Shown piece after piece: positions 8,516-17,128 of a stretch of 64,000 nucleotides of DNA (positions are counted from its first letter, which is position 1; each line of letters begins with the position of its first letter). Source of the DNA: Bacillota bacterium (GTDB lineage: Bacteria > Bacillota > Clostridia > Acetivibrionales > DTU013); the NCBI GenBank assembly GCA_023411645.1, contig JAEYON010000145.1:3796-67795 (forward strand). The letters are read 5' to 3'. Position numbers and translations under genes: made by a program. A model generated the notes under the pieces. It was not told where the DNA came from. It did not search any database and saw only the letters and a program-made list of their open reading frames with translations.

Positions 8516-8947
8516 TCAGGTTCTTAATATTTCAAAACCACGATAGTATTTCTCTACTCCAGAGGCAGAAGTCAGCAATATATTTGAATAAGGTGCAAAC
8601 TCTGCGCTTCTGATAATAAAGCTTACATTTTGTGTCTCTTTCAACAAGTCTGACTGATCCAGATAAACCCGTTTCTGGTTTTGAAAAAGCTTGCAGACAG
8701 CATCATGCGTCTCGGGATTGACTTCCCGCATTTCTTTGGACAGAGCAATCTCTTCCACGATAATTTCCGACAACACACCTTTGATACAGTCCATAAAAGA
8801 GGGAATACCTGCAGTTAAGGTCAAATCAATTCTTTTGATATGATGCGGGATAGGAAATCCCGCATCACAAATAATAAAACGATCCGTATGCCCCAACGAT
8901 GTTAGCGCATGCATAAGCTCGGGATTTAAAATACCTGTCTTTTTCAT
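8516..8947 (-). CDS. RbsD/FucU-family sugar pyranase (mutarotase)
   Basis: Interconverts pyranose and furanose (or anomeric) forms of an aldose, helping a cytoplasmic kinase or dehydrogenase get its preferred form. The sequence has the family N terminus KTGILNPELMHALTSLGHTD, with the conserved catalytic-site His, followed by ICDAGFPIP. It has the C-terminal FIIRSAEFAPYSNILLTSASGV, of which the Glu-Phe-x-Pro-Tyr stretch lines the sugar site. At 143 residues it is RbsD-sized. The ATG at 8947 has GAGAGG 4 bases upstream. It lies between the dehydrogenase and the RpiR gene. The true substrate (ribose, fucose or other) cannot be told. Confidence 0.9.
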   Translation of the reverse strand: MKKTGILNPELMHALTSLGHTDRFIICDAGFPIPHHIKRIDLTLTAGIPSFMDCIKGVLSEIIVEEIALSKEMREVNPETHDAVCKLFQNQKRVYLDQSDLLKETQNVSFIIRSAEFAPYSNILLTSASGVEKYYRGFEILRT

Positions 8948-8981
8948 ATTGCCTCTCAATCTCCCGTATATACGGCCTCAT

Positions 8982-10157
8982 TTATTTGCTGAAATCAACC
9001 CAGCCCTTCATATAGTCAGCATCCCTACCTTTGGACATTACCTCGCCCAGTGTATCCAGCGTTGCTTTATGGGTAAAAATACGTTCCAACCCCAACTCTT
9101 TATATTTGGACAACATATGGAAGGCTTTATTAAATGTATTTGGGGTATTCACGCTCATACCAATATAGGTTGCATGCTTTCCGCAAAGGTCTTTGCCCGG
9201 ATAAAAATCCACAGGCTCGCCTGCTCCAATATTACCAATTTCAATTAACGTACCAACCGTTTTCAGCAGATTTACACCATCGCGAAATGCGTGCGGAGAT
9301 CCGACACACTGAAAAACTACGTCTGCGCCATTCTTATGATTATATTTCGTAATAATAGCTCTTCTTTCTTCAATCGAAAGTTTGCCGGCGTTCATAACTT
9401 CATCTGCACCGGAAATTTCTTTAACCAATTCCAATTTATAATCGCTGAAACCACTGACGATAATGTGTTTGATACCCAGCGTTCTGGCAATTACAGTAAC
9501 AAAAGCTGCAATTTGGCCATCTCCAATGATCAAACAGGTGGAGCCAAGATGAAAACTATCTTCAAAGACACCCGGAGTACGCATAGCCAATTCAACACCT
9601 CTCATTGCAACAGCCATAGGGTCCATCAGAGAAGCAACATTACTTGGCATATCCTCCGGGATCCTCCAAATGAATGTTCCGGGGAATACATACATATATT
9701 CTCCAAATCCGCCTTTGATATATGGGGCTTCCTCAACTGAATTAGAACGAATGGGAGCCCCACCGAAGCCCAGAGCCTCATACGGCACACCATAGACAAA
9801 AGAGTTATCACAGACACCGCAAGCACCAATTCCATAGGTCAGACAATTTTCGCATGTTCCGCAAACAACCCATGGATATACACATATTCGATCTCCAACC
9901 TTAAGTTCACCGTTATAGCATCGCATGGATCTGGCCACATCTGTACCCATCTCAACAATACGCCCACAAAGCTCATGTCCAAGGATTGTGGGATACTTTG
10001 GATCTTCATCAAAAAGATGAATATCCGTACCACAAATGCTGGCTGCTTCAAGCTTAATAATCATTCCGTCGTGATCACATCTGGGCATTGGAACATCCAT
10101 AACCTCAATCTGATGTTTTTTAACCAACATAGCTGCTTTGCAACTATTATTAAACAT
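8982..10157 (-). CDS. Zinc-dependent medium-chain alcohol/polyol dehydrogenase
   Basis: Predicted NAD(P)-dependent oxidation of a secondary alcohol or polyol. The GroES-like N-terminal domain has the catalytic zinc ligands in AASICGTDIHLF (Cys) and LGHELCGRIVEMG (His-Glu). Structural zinc cysteines lie in VVCGTCENC...GACGVCD near residues 100-118. The Rossmann domain carries CLIIGDGQIAAF; the first glycines of the usual GxGxxG are altered here. The length of 391 is typical of the threonine/sorbitol dehydrogenase branch. It lies between a related but deleted dehydrogenase remnant (10204-10342) and rbsD. The substrate is unknown. Confidence 0.9.
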   Translation of the reverse strand: MFNNSCKAAMLVKKHQIEVMDVPMPRCDHDGMIIKLEAASICGTDIHLFDEDPKYPTILGHELCGRIVEMGTDVARSMRCYNGELKVGDRICVYPWVVCGTCENCLTYGIGACGVCDNSFVYGVPYEALGFGGAPIRSNSVEEAPYIKGGFGEYMYVFPGTFIWRIPEDMPSNVASLMDPMAVAMRGVELAMRTPGVFEDSFHLGSTCLIIGDGQIAAFVTVIARTLGIKHIIVSGFSDYKLELVKEISGADEVMNAGKLSIEERRAIITKYNHKNGADVVFQCVGSPHAFRDGVNLLKTVGTLIEIGNIGAGEPVDFYPGKDLCGKHATYIGMSVNTPNTFNKAFHMLSKYKELGLERIFTHKATLDTLGEVMSKGRDADYMKGWVDFSK

Positions 10158-10203
10158 TCATCTACGCCCCCAATTACAAGATACGGCAAGTTACATTTAT
10201 TCT

Positions 10204-10342
10204 TTATTCGCCCGGGCCGTTAACTCCTAAAGCATAGAAGTTTTCACAGAACAGAGGAACATTTTTTCTGCAATAATAGCAATCACCACACATTTGTGTA
10301 TTATCAGCAGCCACTCGATCTCCTATACAGAACTGCCTTCAT
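10204..10342 (-). pseudogene. Zinc alcohol dehydrogenase remnant with large internal deletions
   Basis: ATG 10342, with GAGGA 4 bases upstream, encodes MKAVLY, the typical first residues of medium-chain dehydrogenases. In another frame, starting at once, the sequence reads GDRVAADNTQMCGDCYYC and RKNVPLFCENFYALGVNGPG. This is the structural-zinc segment normally about 80 residues further on. The frame then stops at TAA 10204-10206, without the Rossmann domain. A second dehydrogenase gene in the operon has thus shrunk to about 140 bases. It accounts for the gap between the SDR and the intact dehydrogenase. Confidence 0.75.
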
Positions 10343-10352
10343 AGTATCCTCT

Positions 10353-11144
10353 TTAATTCATGCGGCTTCCACCACATACATTAATGCACTGACCTGTGAT
10401 TTCCTTTGCCTGTTCACTGCATAAGAAGACAGCCATATTAGCGATATCTTCCGGCAGCTGCGGACGCTTGAACATGGATTCCTGTATAGCTTCCTGCCAG
10501 CATCGCTCTCTTTCTTCGGGAATATCTTTCTTTTCCTCGCCCAGACGCGTATCAATAATTGTATCCCACATCTCTGTGTATACAAATCCCGGAGCAATAG
10601 AATTTACGTTAATATTATAGGGGGCAACCTCCATAGCTGCGCACCATGCCATATGCATCTGTGCAGACTTTGTCATTCCATAATGCGCATCGGTGCAGCC
10701 TCTGCGAGCAGCAATCGAAGTAAGAACTACCAGTTTGCCGTATTTATTAGGAATCATCCGGCTCAAACTTGCGCGCATCACATTACTCGTTCCCAAAATG
10801 TTAATCGTAGTAAGCTTCTCGATTTCTGCCTGACCGACACTCAAAAAACTCTTCGCTACATGAATGCCTACTGTATGTACGCAGATATCCAACTTGCCTC
10901 CCAACCTCACTACTTCATCCATAACCCTGTCCACCTCACCCACTTTGGTGACATCCAGATGAAAGCAGTCTGCTTTTCCGCCCGACTGCTGAATTCGAGT
11001 AACTGTTTCTGTTGCCGCCTCATCGGCAACATCAGCGATAATCACATAGGCACCGGCTTCTGCCAGTGCCATGGCAACTCCTTTTCCTATTCCCTTTGCC
11101 CCGCCGGTCACCACTGCACTTCTTCCCTCCAAACGAATATTCAT
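10353..11144 (-). CDS. Short-chain dehydrogenase/reductase
   Basis: NAD(P)-dependent oxidoreductase of the classical SDR family. It has the nucleotide-binding motif TGGAKGIGKG at residues 14-23 and an acidic residue after beta-2 (IADVAD), which favours NAD. The catalytic Ser lies in VVLTSIAARRG and the Tyr-Lys pair in HYGMTKSAQ. The C-terminal EITGQCINVCGG is typical. The length of 263 and the GGAGGACGAA ribosome binding site are standard. It belongs to the island operon with the zinc dehydrogenase, so sequential oxidation and reduction (epimerisation through a keto intermediate) is plausible. The substrate is unknown. Confidence 0.95.
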   Translation of the reverse strand: MNIRLEGRSAVVTGGAKGIGKGVAMALAEAGAYVIIADVADEAATETVTRIQQSGGKADCFHLDVTKVGEVDRVMDEVVRLGGKLDICVHTVGIHVAKSFLSVGQAEIEKLTTINILGTSNVMRASLSRMIPNKYGKLVVLTSIAARRGCTDAHYGMTKSAQMHMAWCAAMEVAPYNINVNSIAPGFVYTEMWDTIIDTRLGEEKKDIPEERERCWQEAIQESMFKRPQLPEDIANMAVFLCSEQAKEITGQCINVCGGSRMN

Positions 11145-11171
11145 TTCGTCCTCCTTTTTCTTCGCTAATCT

Positions 11172-11702
11172 CTAATTCTCGGGATAATACCCAACGAGAC
11201 GCGGGTGACCGGAACAGGTTGCACTGTTACCAACCTCATAGTAAGCTCCCAAATCGTTAGAGGTGTCAATATAATAGTAGATATCCTCCATATAATCTCC
11301 CTCATAATTGATTCTGTGTCCTCTCTCCACAAGCTCATCCATATATTTACGCAGGTTGTCATCTCCCGAATAAATACTTTCCTTGATATGATGGATTCCA
11401 GGCCCTTTTTCCTTTAAGAACGCCGAATATGGATCCGGCCCTTCTTCCGGCTGAATTACCTCTATCGTCACATCTCCCACCTTGGTAAAGGCAATATAAA
11501 ATTTCCAGGGTTCCTTTATAGTCATTCCATCCAGCTTTACATGAAATGCACAGTCATTAGTATTTTCGATAATCGTCCAGGGCCCCATCTCCAGCATCTC
11601 GGTAAAATACTTAATTGTTCGTTTGTAATCATCAGTAACATAGCAAACCTGGTCAATAAAGCGTCCCTTATTCAGTTCTCTTAATTCTTTTGCACTTTTC
11701 AT
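11172..11702 (-). CDS. VOC-family (glyoxalase/dioxygenase fold) protein
   Basis: A vicinal-oxygen-chelate protein of about 176 residues. IDQVCYVTDDYKRTIKYFTE opens the first beta-alpha-beta-beta-beta module. GPGIHHIKESI carries the second module's metal-binding His region. The middle strand VTIEVIQPEEGPDPY has the conserved Glu. The arrangement resembles methylmalonyl-CoA epimerase-like and lactoylglutathione-lyase-like members. It probably acts as a metal-dependent isomerase, epimerase or lyase on an intermediate of the island pathway. The ATG at 11702 is chosen over one upstream because GGAAGG lies 9 bases before it. Confidence 0.82.
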   Translation of the reverse strand: MKSAKELRELNKGRFIDQVCYVTDDYKRTIKYFTEMLEMGPWTIIENTNDCAFHVKLDGMTIKEPWKFYIAFTKVGDVTIEVIQPEEGPDPYSAFLKEKGPGIHHIKESIYSGDDNLRKYMDELVERGHRINYEGDYMEDIYYYIDTSNDLGAYYEVGNSATCSGHPRLVGYYPEN

Positions 11703-11744
11703 AAACGCTAACCTTCCTTTCTCATTTACTCTCCAGTTCAACAA

Positions 11745-12551
11745 TCATCTTTCCCCCAACCTTCTCAGCAGTTCAATTCCCTTCCCCGGATTATCGCTGA
11801 CTAACATTCGACAGCCTGCCTGAAGGGCTTTACGATAATTCTCCTCCTCATCCGCTACCAGAATGCAGGCAAGAATATCCTTGTCCCTTGCATAGTCATA
11901 ATCTTCCTGTTTCCCTACAGAAAATTCTGCTGACCTGTCCCAAATCGCTGACCAATGCACAAAGTCTTCGATAGGCTTTTCTGACGGTACATCCTTGGAC
12001 GGATGATACCGAAGATAGCCATTTAACACAAACTTCCCCGGCCAGGTAGTATCGACATACTCTAACAGTTTGTCTGAGAAAGAATTTATCCTGCTCCGTT
12101 CCACCATCCCGTACAGCTCAATCAGCTCAACCAGCTTATCCACACAGCGAAATGCTCTTTCCCTGCCCACTTCCACCGTATACTCTTTCAACTCCCAATC
12201 CACCAGCACCTGGGTTTGACTTGCCCAGGCCAGAAGCTCTTCTACCGTCGGAATCCGGCTTCCGGTAAACTTCTCCCCCTTCCATGCCCCTGCGTCCAGA
12301 GCCTTCAACTCTTCCAGCGTCATCTCGTCTACAAAACCTGTTCCATTCGTGGTTCGCTCTACACTCCGGTCATGCATCAACACCAACTGGCCGTCCTTAC
12401 TCATCCGCACATCCGTCTCGACCATATCGCAGCCCACAGCCACCGCCGCTTTCATGGCTTCCATCGTATTCTCCGGATAATTTGTCCTGTCTCCGCGATG
12501 GGCCCCAAAAAGCAGGTGTTCTCCATTCATTTTGTTGTTTTCTGTTTTCAT
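11745..12551 (-). CDS. Glycerophosphodiester phosphodiesterase
   Basis: Hydrolyses glycerophosphodiesters to sn-glycerol 3-phosphate and an alcohol. The GDPD-domain signature is present: AHRGDRTNYPENT (His, Arg, Glu), VETDVRMSKDGQLVLMHD (Glu-Asp and the second His) and DWELKEY. No signal peptide is seen, so it should act in the cytoplasm on an imported diester. The ATG at 12551 follows GGAGGTTGAG; longer upstream forms lack a good site. It lies between the VOC protein and the HAD phosphatase and upstream of an Ugp-like importer on the chromosome. The neighbourhood suggests uptake and cleavage of a glycerophospho-polyol (inference). Confidence 0.93.
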   Translation of the reverse strand: MKTENNKMNGEHLLFGAHRGDRTNYPENTMEAMKAAVAVGCDMVETDVRMSKDGQLVLMHDRSVERTTNGTGFVDEMTLEELKALDAGAWKGEKFTGSRIPTVEELLAWASQTQVLVDWELKEYTVEVGRERAFRCVDKLVELIELYGMVERSRINSFSDKLLEYVDTTWPGKFVLNGYLRYHPSKDVPSEKPIEDFVHWSAIWDRSAEFSVGKQEDYDYARDKDILACILVADEEENYRKALQAGCRMLVSDNPGKGIELLRRLGER

Positions 12552-12618
12552 CTCAACCTCCATGCATAGCCAAGCTATGCTTGCGATACTGCCCAAATCA
12601 AAAGTGAAAACGAAGTTT

Positions 12619-13461
12619 TCACACGATCATTCTCAATACCTGCAGTACACCGTCATTGGTATTTTTATCTGTCAAATACCGACAAAGCTCTTTAATTTCC
12701 TCTCTGGCATTTCCCACGGCCACACTGCAGGGAATGCTCCTTAACATCTCCTCATCGTTGTGATTGTCCCCGAAGGCAATGACCTCCTCCGGTCCAATCC
12801 CCTGCTCCTTAAGCACCTTCATTAAACTCGTTCCCTTATTGATGCTTCTTTGCCCAAAATTCATCCACATCTCTCCTGCTGCCACAGCAAATACCTCGGG
12901 ATGAACACTCCATTTCTTCACAAAGGCTTCGCCTGCCGCCTTTAATGCATTTTGGGGGTGATAGATGCCCAGGCTAAGGATTTTTGCCTCTTTTGGAATA
13001 TCCTCCGGTAGTTTTTCCACTTCAACTACCCGAACATAGTAATTTTCCCGCAACAGCTGACAGAATGTCCTGTCTTCTTTGCTGGCATAGAAGCCGTCCA
13101 GAGACGAAGCATAAGCACAGCACCCCTCCATCTCCTTGGTATCCATCAGTAGCTCCCACATATAGTCCCAGGCAATCGTCTCCAGAGAAAGAATGTCATC
13201 ACCATACCGAACCACTGCTCCGTTATCATGAATAAGGATTACCCTATTTAGTACCGATGCCATTAACTCCCTTAACGATTCATAAGGTCTGCCCGAAATC
13301 ATTACAAAGCGAATTCCCTTGTCCGTAAGCCTTCTGATTTCCTTATAATACTCCGGATTTAATGTTTTTTGCCCTTCTTCTACCAGGGTTCCGTCCACAT
13401 CCGTACATATCAGCCTGATGTTCTTCAGGCTATCCGGCCCAATCCGTTTACGCCTGTCCAT
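12619..13461 (-). CDS. Cof-type HAD-superfamily phosphatase
   Basis: Predicted cytoplasmic sugar-phosphate phosphatase of the HAD IIB (Cof/YidA) subfamily. Motif I is CTDVDGTL, with nucleophile Asp and acid/base Asp, near residue 20. Motif II is MISGRP, motif III is the Lys region INKGTSLMKVL, and motif IV is FGDNHNDEEML. The C2-type cap lies between about residues 85 and 190. The length of 280 is typical. It is cotranscribed with the phosphodiesterase and transporter and may dephosphorylate the released sugar or polyol phosphate, although such enzymes are usually promiscuous. Confidence 0.94.
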   Translation of the reverse strand: MDRRKRIGPDSLKNIRLICTDVDGTLVEEGQKTLNPEYYKEIRRLTDKGIRFVMISGRPYESLRELMASVLNRVILIHDNGAVVRYGDDILSLETIAWDYMWELLMDTKEMEGCCAYASSLDGFYASKEDRTFCQLLRENYYVRVVEVEKLPEDIPKEAKILSLGIYHPQNALKAAGEAFVKKWSVHPEVFAVAAGEMWMNFGQRSINKGTSLMKVLKEQGIGPEEVIAFGDNHNDEEMLRSIPCSVAVGNAREEIKELCRYLTDKNTNDGVLQVLRMIV

Positions 13462-13535
13462 TTTTTCCTCTGCTTTCCATTGCTTATTACACCAGTTCAG
13501 GGACGCCTTTGGAAAGACGCCCCCTACCAGTATAC

Positions 13536-14858
13536 TTAGTCTGCCAAAATTATTTCTACGTTCTTAGCAAGCATATCCAACTGTGTCTTAACATCTTCGT
13601 TATCATACATAACTGCCTGAATAGTGGTATACAGCTCTGTGATAATCGCACCTATCTCCGGTGAACGATGTCCCTTATCAGAGGCATATTCTAACTGTTC
13701 AAATGCCACTCTGGAATTAGGATTTTGCTTCCACATTTCCTGAATCGGTGCACTTTCGGCCATGGAATAGGTAATCGGCAGATAGCCTGTTCCCAGCACA
13801 ATCGCGGTGATTCCTTCCGGATCGGTCAGCAGCCATTCAAAGAATTTCCAGGCAGCATCCTTATGTTGGGAGCCTTCCATAATCGCCAGAGAGCAGCCAC
13901 CTGTCGGAATCACACGCTTTTCTCCTTCAGGAAGCCAGGCTAGCTCATAATCAAACTCGGCATTGCCATGAACCGCAGCCAGATTACCGCTGGAAGCGAT
14001 AAACATTGCCGCCTTACCATCTAGGAAAAGCTGTCTGCATACGGTGTTAGAGTCAGTTGTTGGTCCGTAATACATTGCATTACTGTTCGCCATATCCTGA
14101 TAATAAGTAAATGCTTTTAACGCCGTTCCATCTTCGATACAGCCAAGACCTGTTCCTTCTTCATTAAGGAGAGATCCTCCTGCCTGATCAACACCCATGA
14201 AGAAGTACCATGTATCATATGGCATGGCCACGCCATAACGGGAGACCTCATCTCCATCCTTCACTACCAAAGCATTACAAACAGTATCCATTTCTTCCCA
14301 CGTGGTAGGCGTCTCAAGTCCGACCTCTTTCATCATGTCTTTATTAACGAAAAGAACTGGCGTAGAACGCCCAAAGGGTATAGCAATCATTTTGTCGTCG
14401 ATATAATAATCCCAGACAAAACCTTCGATAAAATCATCTTCGTTAATGCCGGACTCTGCCATATACGGCTTTAAATCCGCGAAGATTCCCGCTTCAGAAA
14501 AAATACCGACATAATCAGCAACCGTCATCATAATATCCGGGATTTCTCCTGCCGAAACAGCAGCCTGTGCCTTAGGAACAACCTCATCATAAGTTCCCTG
14601 ATAAGTACCTACTACCTCTACTTCATCCTGTGAGGCATTAAAGGCCGCAATGGATTTATCCAATAGTTCTCCATTAGTCGATGAGAACGAATGCCAGAAG
14701 TTCACTACCGTTTTTTCTCCTGCAGCAGACTCATGTTCTACTGCCGTTTTGTTATCCTCAGCGGCCGTTTCTTCCGTCCCGCTACAGGCAACCGTGGCCA
14801 AAACCAGCGATACTGCCAATGCGCAGAAAAGAATTTTGTTCATCCATTTTCTTTTCAT
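13536..14858 (-). CDS. ABC transporter sugar-binding lipoprotein (family 1, UgpB-like)
   Basis: Extracellular solute receptor. The N terminus from the ATG at 14858 is MKRKWMNK followed by a hydrophobic segment and the lipobox VLATVAC, so the mature protein starts at Cys and is lipid-anchored. The mature part has the family 1 pattern: VNFWHSFS at the start, ALVVKDGDEVSRYG, AAMFIASSGN and LPEGEKRVIPTGGCSLAI. GGAGG lies 8 bases before the start, which decides against an ATG nine codons earlier. With the two permeases it forms an importer for a sugar or glycerophosphodiester; resemblance to UgpB/MalE-type proteins is only at family level. Confidence 0.94.
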   Translation of the reverse strand: MKRKWMNKILFCALAVSLVLATVACSGTEETAAEDNKTAVEHESAAGEKTVVNFWHSFSSTNGELLDKSIAAFNASQDEVEVVGTYQGTYDEVVPKAQAAVSAGEIPDIMMTVADYVGIFSEAGIFADLKPYMAESGINEDDFIEGFVWDYYIDDKMIAIPFGRSTPVLFVNKDMMKEVGLETPTTWEEMDTVCNALVVKDGDEVSRYGVAMPYDTWYFFMGVDQAGGSLLNEEGTGLGCIEDGTALKAFTYYQDMANSNAMYYGPTTDSNTVCRQLFLDGKAAMFIASSGNLAAVHGNAEFDYELAWLPEGEKRVIPTGGCSLAIMEGSQHKDAAWKFFEWLLTDPEGITAIVLGTGYLPITYSMAESAPIQEMWKQNPNSRVAFEQLEYASDKGHRSPEIGAIITELYTTIQAVMYDNEDVKTQLDMLAKNVEIILAD

Positions 14859-14969
14859 TTCATTTTCCTCCTTTTTTTCATGCACTCATGTACTTTATTT
14901 CATGGGCTTTCTCGTATCTCTTGCCGGCGCCTTCAATCCATACAAAAAACGCCCTTGAAATCTAACTAA

Positions 14970-15800
14970 TCACTTAATTCCCGAATAGGCAAAGGCCTTA
15001 ATAATCTGTTTCGATAAGAACAGATAGAGTATCAAAATAGGAATAACCAAAATCATATTACCTGCCATGATGGTGTTCCAGCTGGCCAACCCTTCTGAAT
15101 CCTTAAGCATGGCAACACCGATGGTCAGCGGTCTGACCCCCTCTGTACTTGTCATAATTAAGGGCCAGAAATATTCATTCCAGTTGCTGACAAAGCTTAA
15201 CAGAACAATGGTTGCCAGAGCCGGCTTGGAGAGTGGAAGCATAATCTTCCATATAATCTGCATCTCACCTGCATTATCAAGCTTGGCCGCATCGATCAAC
15301 TCATCCGGCACCTGCATAAAATACTGCCGCAAAAGAAAAATACCGAAAGCATTGGTCATAAACGGAAATATCTGAGGCCATAGAGAATCCAACAGTCCAA
15401 AATCAGACATCATGTAGTAAATCGGCAGGAAGGTGATCTGGGTAGGTATCATAAACGCGATCAGTACCAGACCGAACAACAGCTTTTTTCCACAGAACTC
15501 ATACTTGGCAAACGCATAAGCTGCCGGAACCATGGTAGCCATTTGAATGATAATAATGACCACAAGAATAATCACCGAATTCTTTAAAAAGGTTAAAAAT
15601 GGTCCCGAGTTCCATGCATCCAGATAGTTGACCCACTGTGGCTCTGCCGGAATTAAGGTAATCGGCATAGACGTCGTCTCTTTCGCCGTCTGAAGGGAAA
15701 TGGAAGCCATCCACAGGAAAGGAAAAGCAAAGATAATGATGACCAACAGCTTCAACAGCACATTCAACGTACTCTTAATCATGCTTATTAATGTATACAT
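14970..15800 (-). CDS. ABC transporter permease, MalG/UgpE type
   Basis: Second inner-membrane permease of the island importer (CUT1 class). About six hydrophobic segments are visible. The cytoplasmic EAA loop that docks the ATPase reads ELIDAAKLDNAGEMQIIW followed by KIMLPLSKPAL. The protein ends KQIIKAFAYSGIK, typical of the MalG branch. GGGGGAGG lies just upstream of the ATG. Directly downstream of the first permease, it is part of the operon whose own ATPase gene is broken. Confidence 0.94.
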   Translation of the reverse strand: MYTLISMIKSTLNVLLKLLVIIIFAFPFLWMASISLQTAKETTSMPITLIPAEPQWVNYLDAWNSGPFLTFLKNSVIILVVIIIIQMATMVPAAYAFAKYEFCGKKLLFGLVLIAFMIPTQITFLPIYYMMSDFGLLDSLWPQIFPFMTNAFGIFLLRQYFMQVPDELIDAAKLDNAGEMQIIWKIMLPLSKPALATIVLLSFVSNWNEYFWPLIMTSTEGVRPLTIGVAMLKDSEGLASWNTIMAGNMILVIPILILYLFLSKQIIKAFAYSGIK

Positions 15801-15814
15801 AATTCCTCCCCCTC

Positions 15815-16699
15815 TTATTGGTAATGAACCTTTTTAGAAAGACTGATGAAATAGAACACCGTCAGCACACTGACAATTACCAACAGCACCACTCCTACCA
15901 CCGCTGCGTAGCCAACTCTGGAGCTCACAAATACTTCGTTGTAAATCATATACACCAGGGTATTCGTCGAATTGTTCGGGCCTCCGGCCGTCATGACCTT
16001 TACCGAATCAAAGACTTTGAATGTACCAATGGTAAGCACGATCAATACAAAGTATATCTGTGGTGATATCATCGGCAGAGTAATTTTTATAAATGTCTTC
16101 ACCTTGCCCGCATTATCCAGGACTGCCGCCTCATAAATGCTGCTGGGGATACTTTGAATGGCTGCGATAAAAATCAGGGTATAATACCCGATGGACTTCC
16201 AGGATGCCACCAGAATAATCGCCAACATTGATGTATCCGAACTTCGCGTCCATTCACTTTTGGGCAAGCCGACTGCACTCAGCATAGCATTCAATATTCC
16301 GTAGTTTGGCTCCATCATCTGTACCCAAATCAGGGAAACAGACACCATAGCGATGACATGCGGTGTAAATACCGCCACCTGTGTTACTGAATTGATTTTA
16401 CTTTGCTTCTGCCCGATCCATACAGCAAGAATCAAGGAACAAACCATGATAACAATAATCATAAAAAAGGAATAGACCGCTGTATTTCCCAGCGCCTTCC
16501 AGAAGGCATCACGCTGAAACACCTTAATATAATTTTGAAAGCCAACAAACTTATTCTTCCTCGGATCAAGCAGATTGATGTTCTGAAAGCTCAGATAAAT
16601 CATTCTGAACACCGGATATACTGTAAACAGGGCAATGCCCACCATGGCAGGTGCAATCAACAGATAGGGTTTTATCCTGTTCATTCTAACATCGTTCAT
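15815..16699 (-). CDS. ABC transporter permease, MalF/UgpA type
   Basis: First inner-membrane permease of the same importer. RIKPYLLIAPAMVGIALF begins the first membrane helix. The EAA loop is SSIYEAAVLDNAGKVKTF, then ITLPMISPQIYF. GGPNNSTNTLVYMIYNE is characteristic of CUT1 MalF-like permeases. The length is 294. AAGGAGG lies 6 bases before the ATG. Only 14 bases separate it from the second permease, so translation is probably coupled. Confidence 0.94.
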   Translation of the reverse strand: MNDVRMNRIKPYLLIAPAMVGIALFTVYPVFRMIYLSFQNINLLDPRKNKFVGFQNYIKVFQRDAFWKALGNTAVYSFFMIIVIMVCSLILAVWIGQKQSKINSVTQVAVFTPHVIAMVSVSLIWVQMMEPNYGILNAMLSAVGLPKSEWTRSSDTSMLAIILVASWKSIGYYTLIFIAAIQSIPSSIYEAAVLDNAGKVKTFIKITLPMISPQIYFVLIVLTIGTFKVFDSVKVMTAGGPNNSTNTLVYMIYNEVFVSSRVGYAAVVGVVLLVIVSVLTVFYFISLSKKVHYQ

Positions 16700-16751
16700 G
16701 ATAGCCTCCTTAACAATTTGACATACATCGAATACCTGTCATCCTGATGAT

Positions 16752-17080
16752 CTACCCGGTTTTCCTCCTCATCAAAAAGTAGATATTCTCTTTTTTGACC
16801 AGTATATTTACTTCCTCGTCTATCCGCAGGTCACTCTCCAGACGCTTCACCATAGCCCTTGCCAGGGCTACTCTCTGCCTTTGCCCGCCGGATAAGGCAC
16901 CGGGCTTCCTCTCCAAATATTCCGTCAGACCAACCTTTTCGGCCACCTTCTGAACCATCCTTGTTCTTTCTTCCTTGGGTACCTTATTGTTTTTTAATCC
17001 GAATTCGATAGATCAATATCCTTAATCACCACATTGCCGGCAAAGCTTTTCGTTACCTTTCCAAATTCTATTGAAGCCAT
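16752..17080 (-). pseudogene. MalK/UgpC-type ABC ATPase with two internal deletions
   Basis: ATG 17080 starts MASIEFGKVTKSFAGNVVIK and DIDLS, a normal UgpC/MsmK N terminus. It then jumps out of frame to FGLKNNKVPKEERTRMVQKV, which normally follows the Walker A and Q-loop region. The ABC signature LSGGQRQRVALARAMV is intact, but after it the sequence jumps to RLESDLRIDEEVNILV and the C-terminal TOBE end. Walker A, Walker B and the switch His are all gone, so it cannot power transport. The two permeases would need a shared ATPase encoded elsewhere, a situation known for MsmK-type ATPases in Gram-positive bacteria. Confidence 0.88.
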
Positions 17081-17128
17081 TTCCTACCCCTTTCTATCCA
17101 CTTCATACTCGCATGGCCTGTTTTTTCT

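Noticed and set aside
12216..12607. Plus-strand open frames rich in Pro/Ser/Arg
   Set aside because: They are antisense to the glycerophosphodiesterase gene and have the composition of out-of-frame translation.
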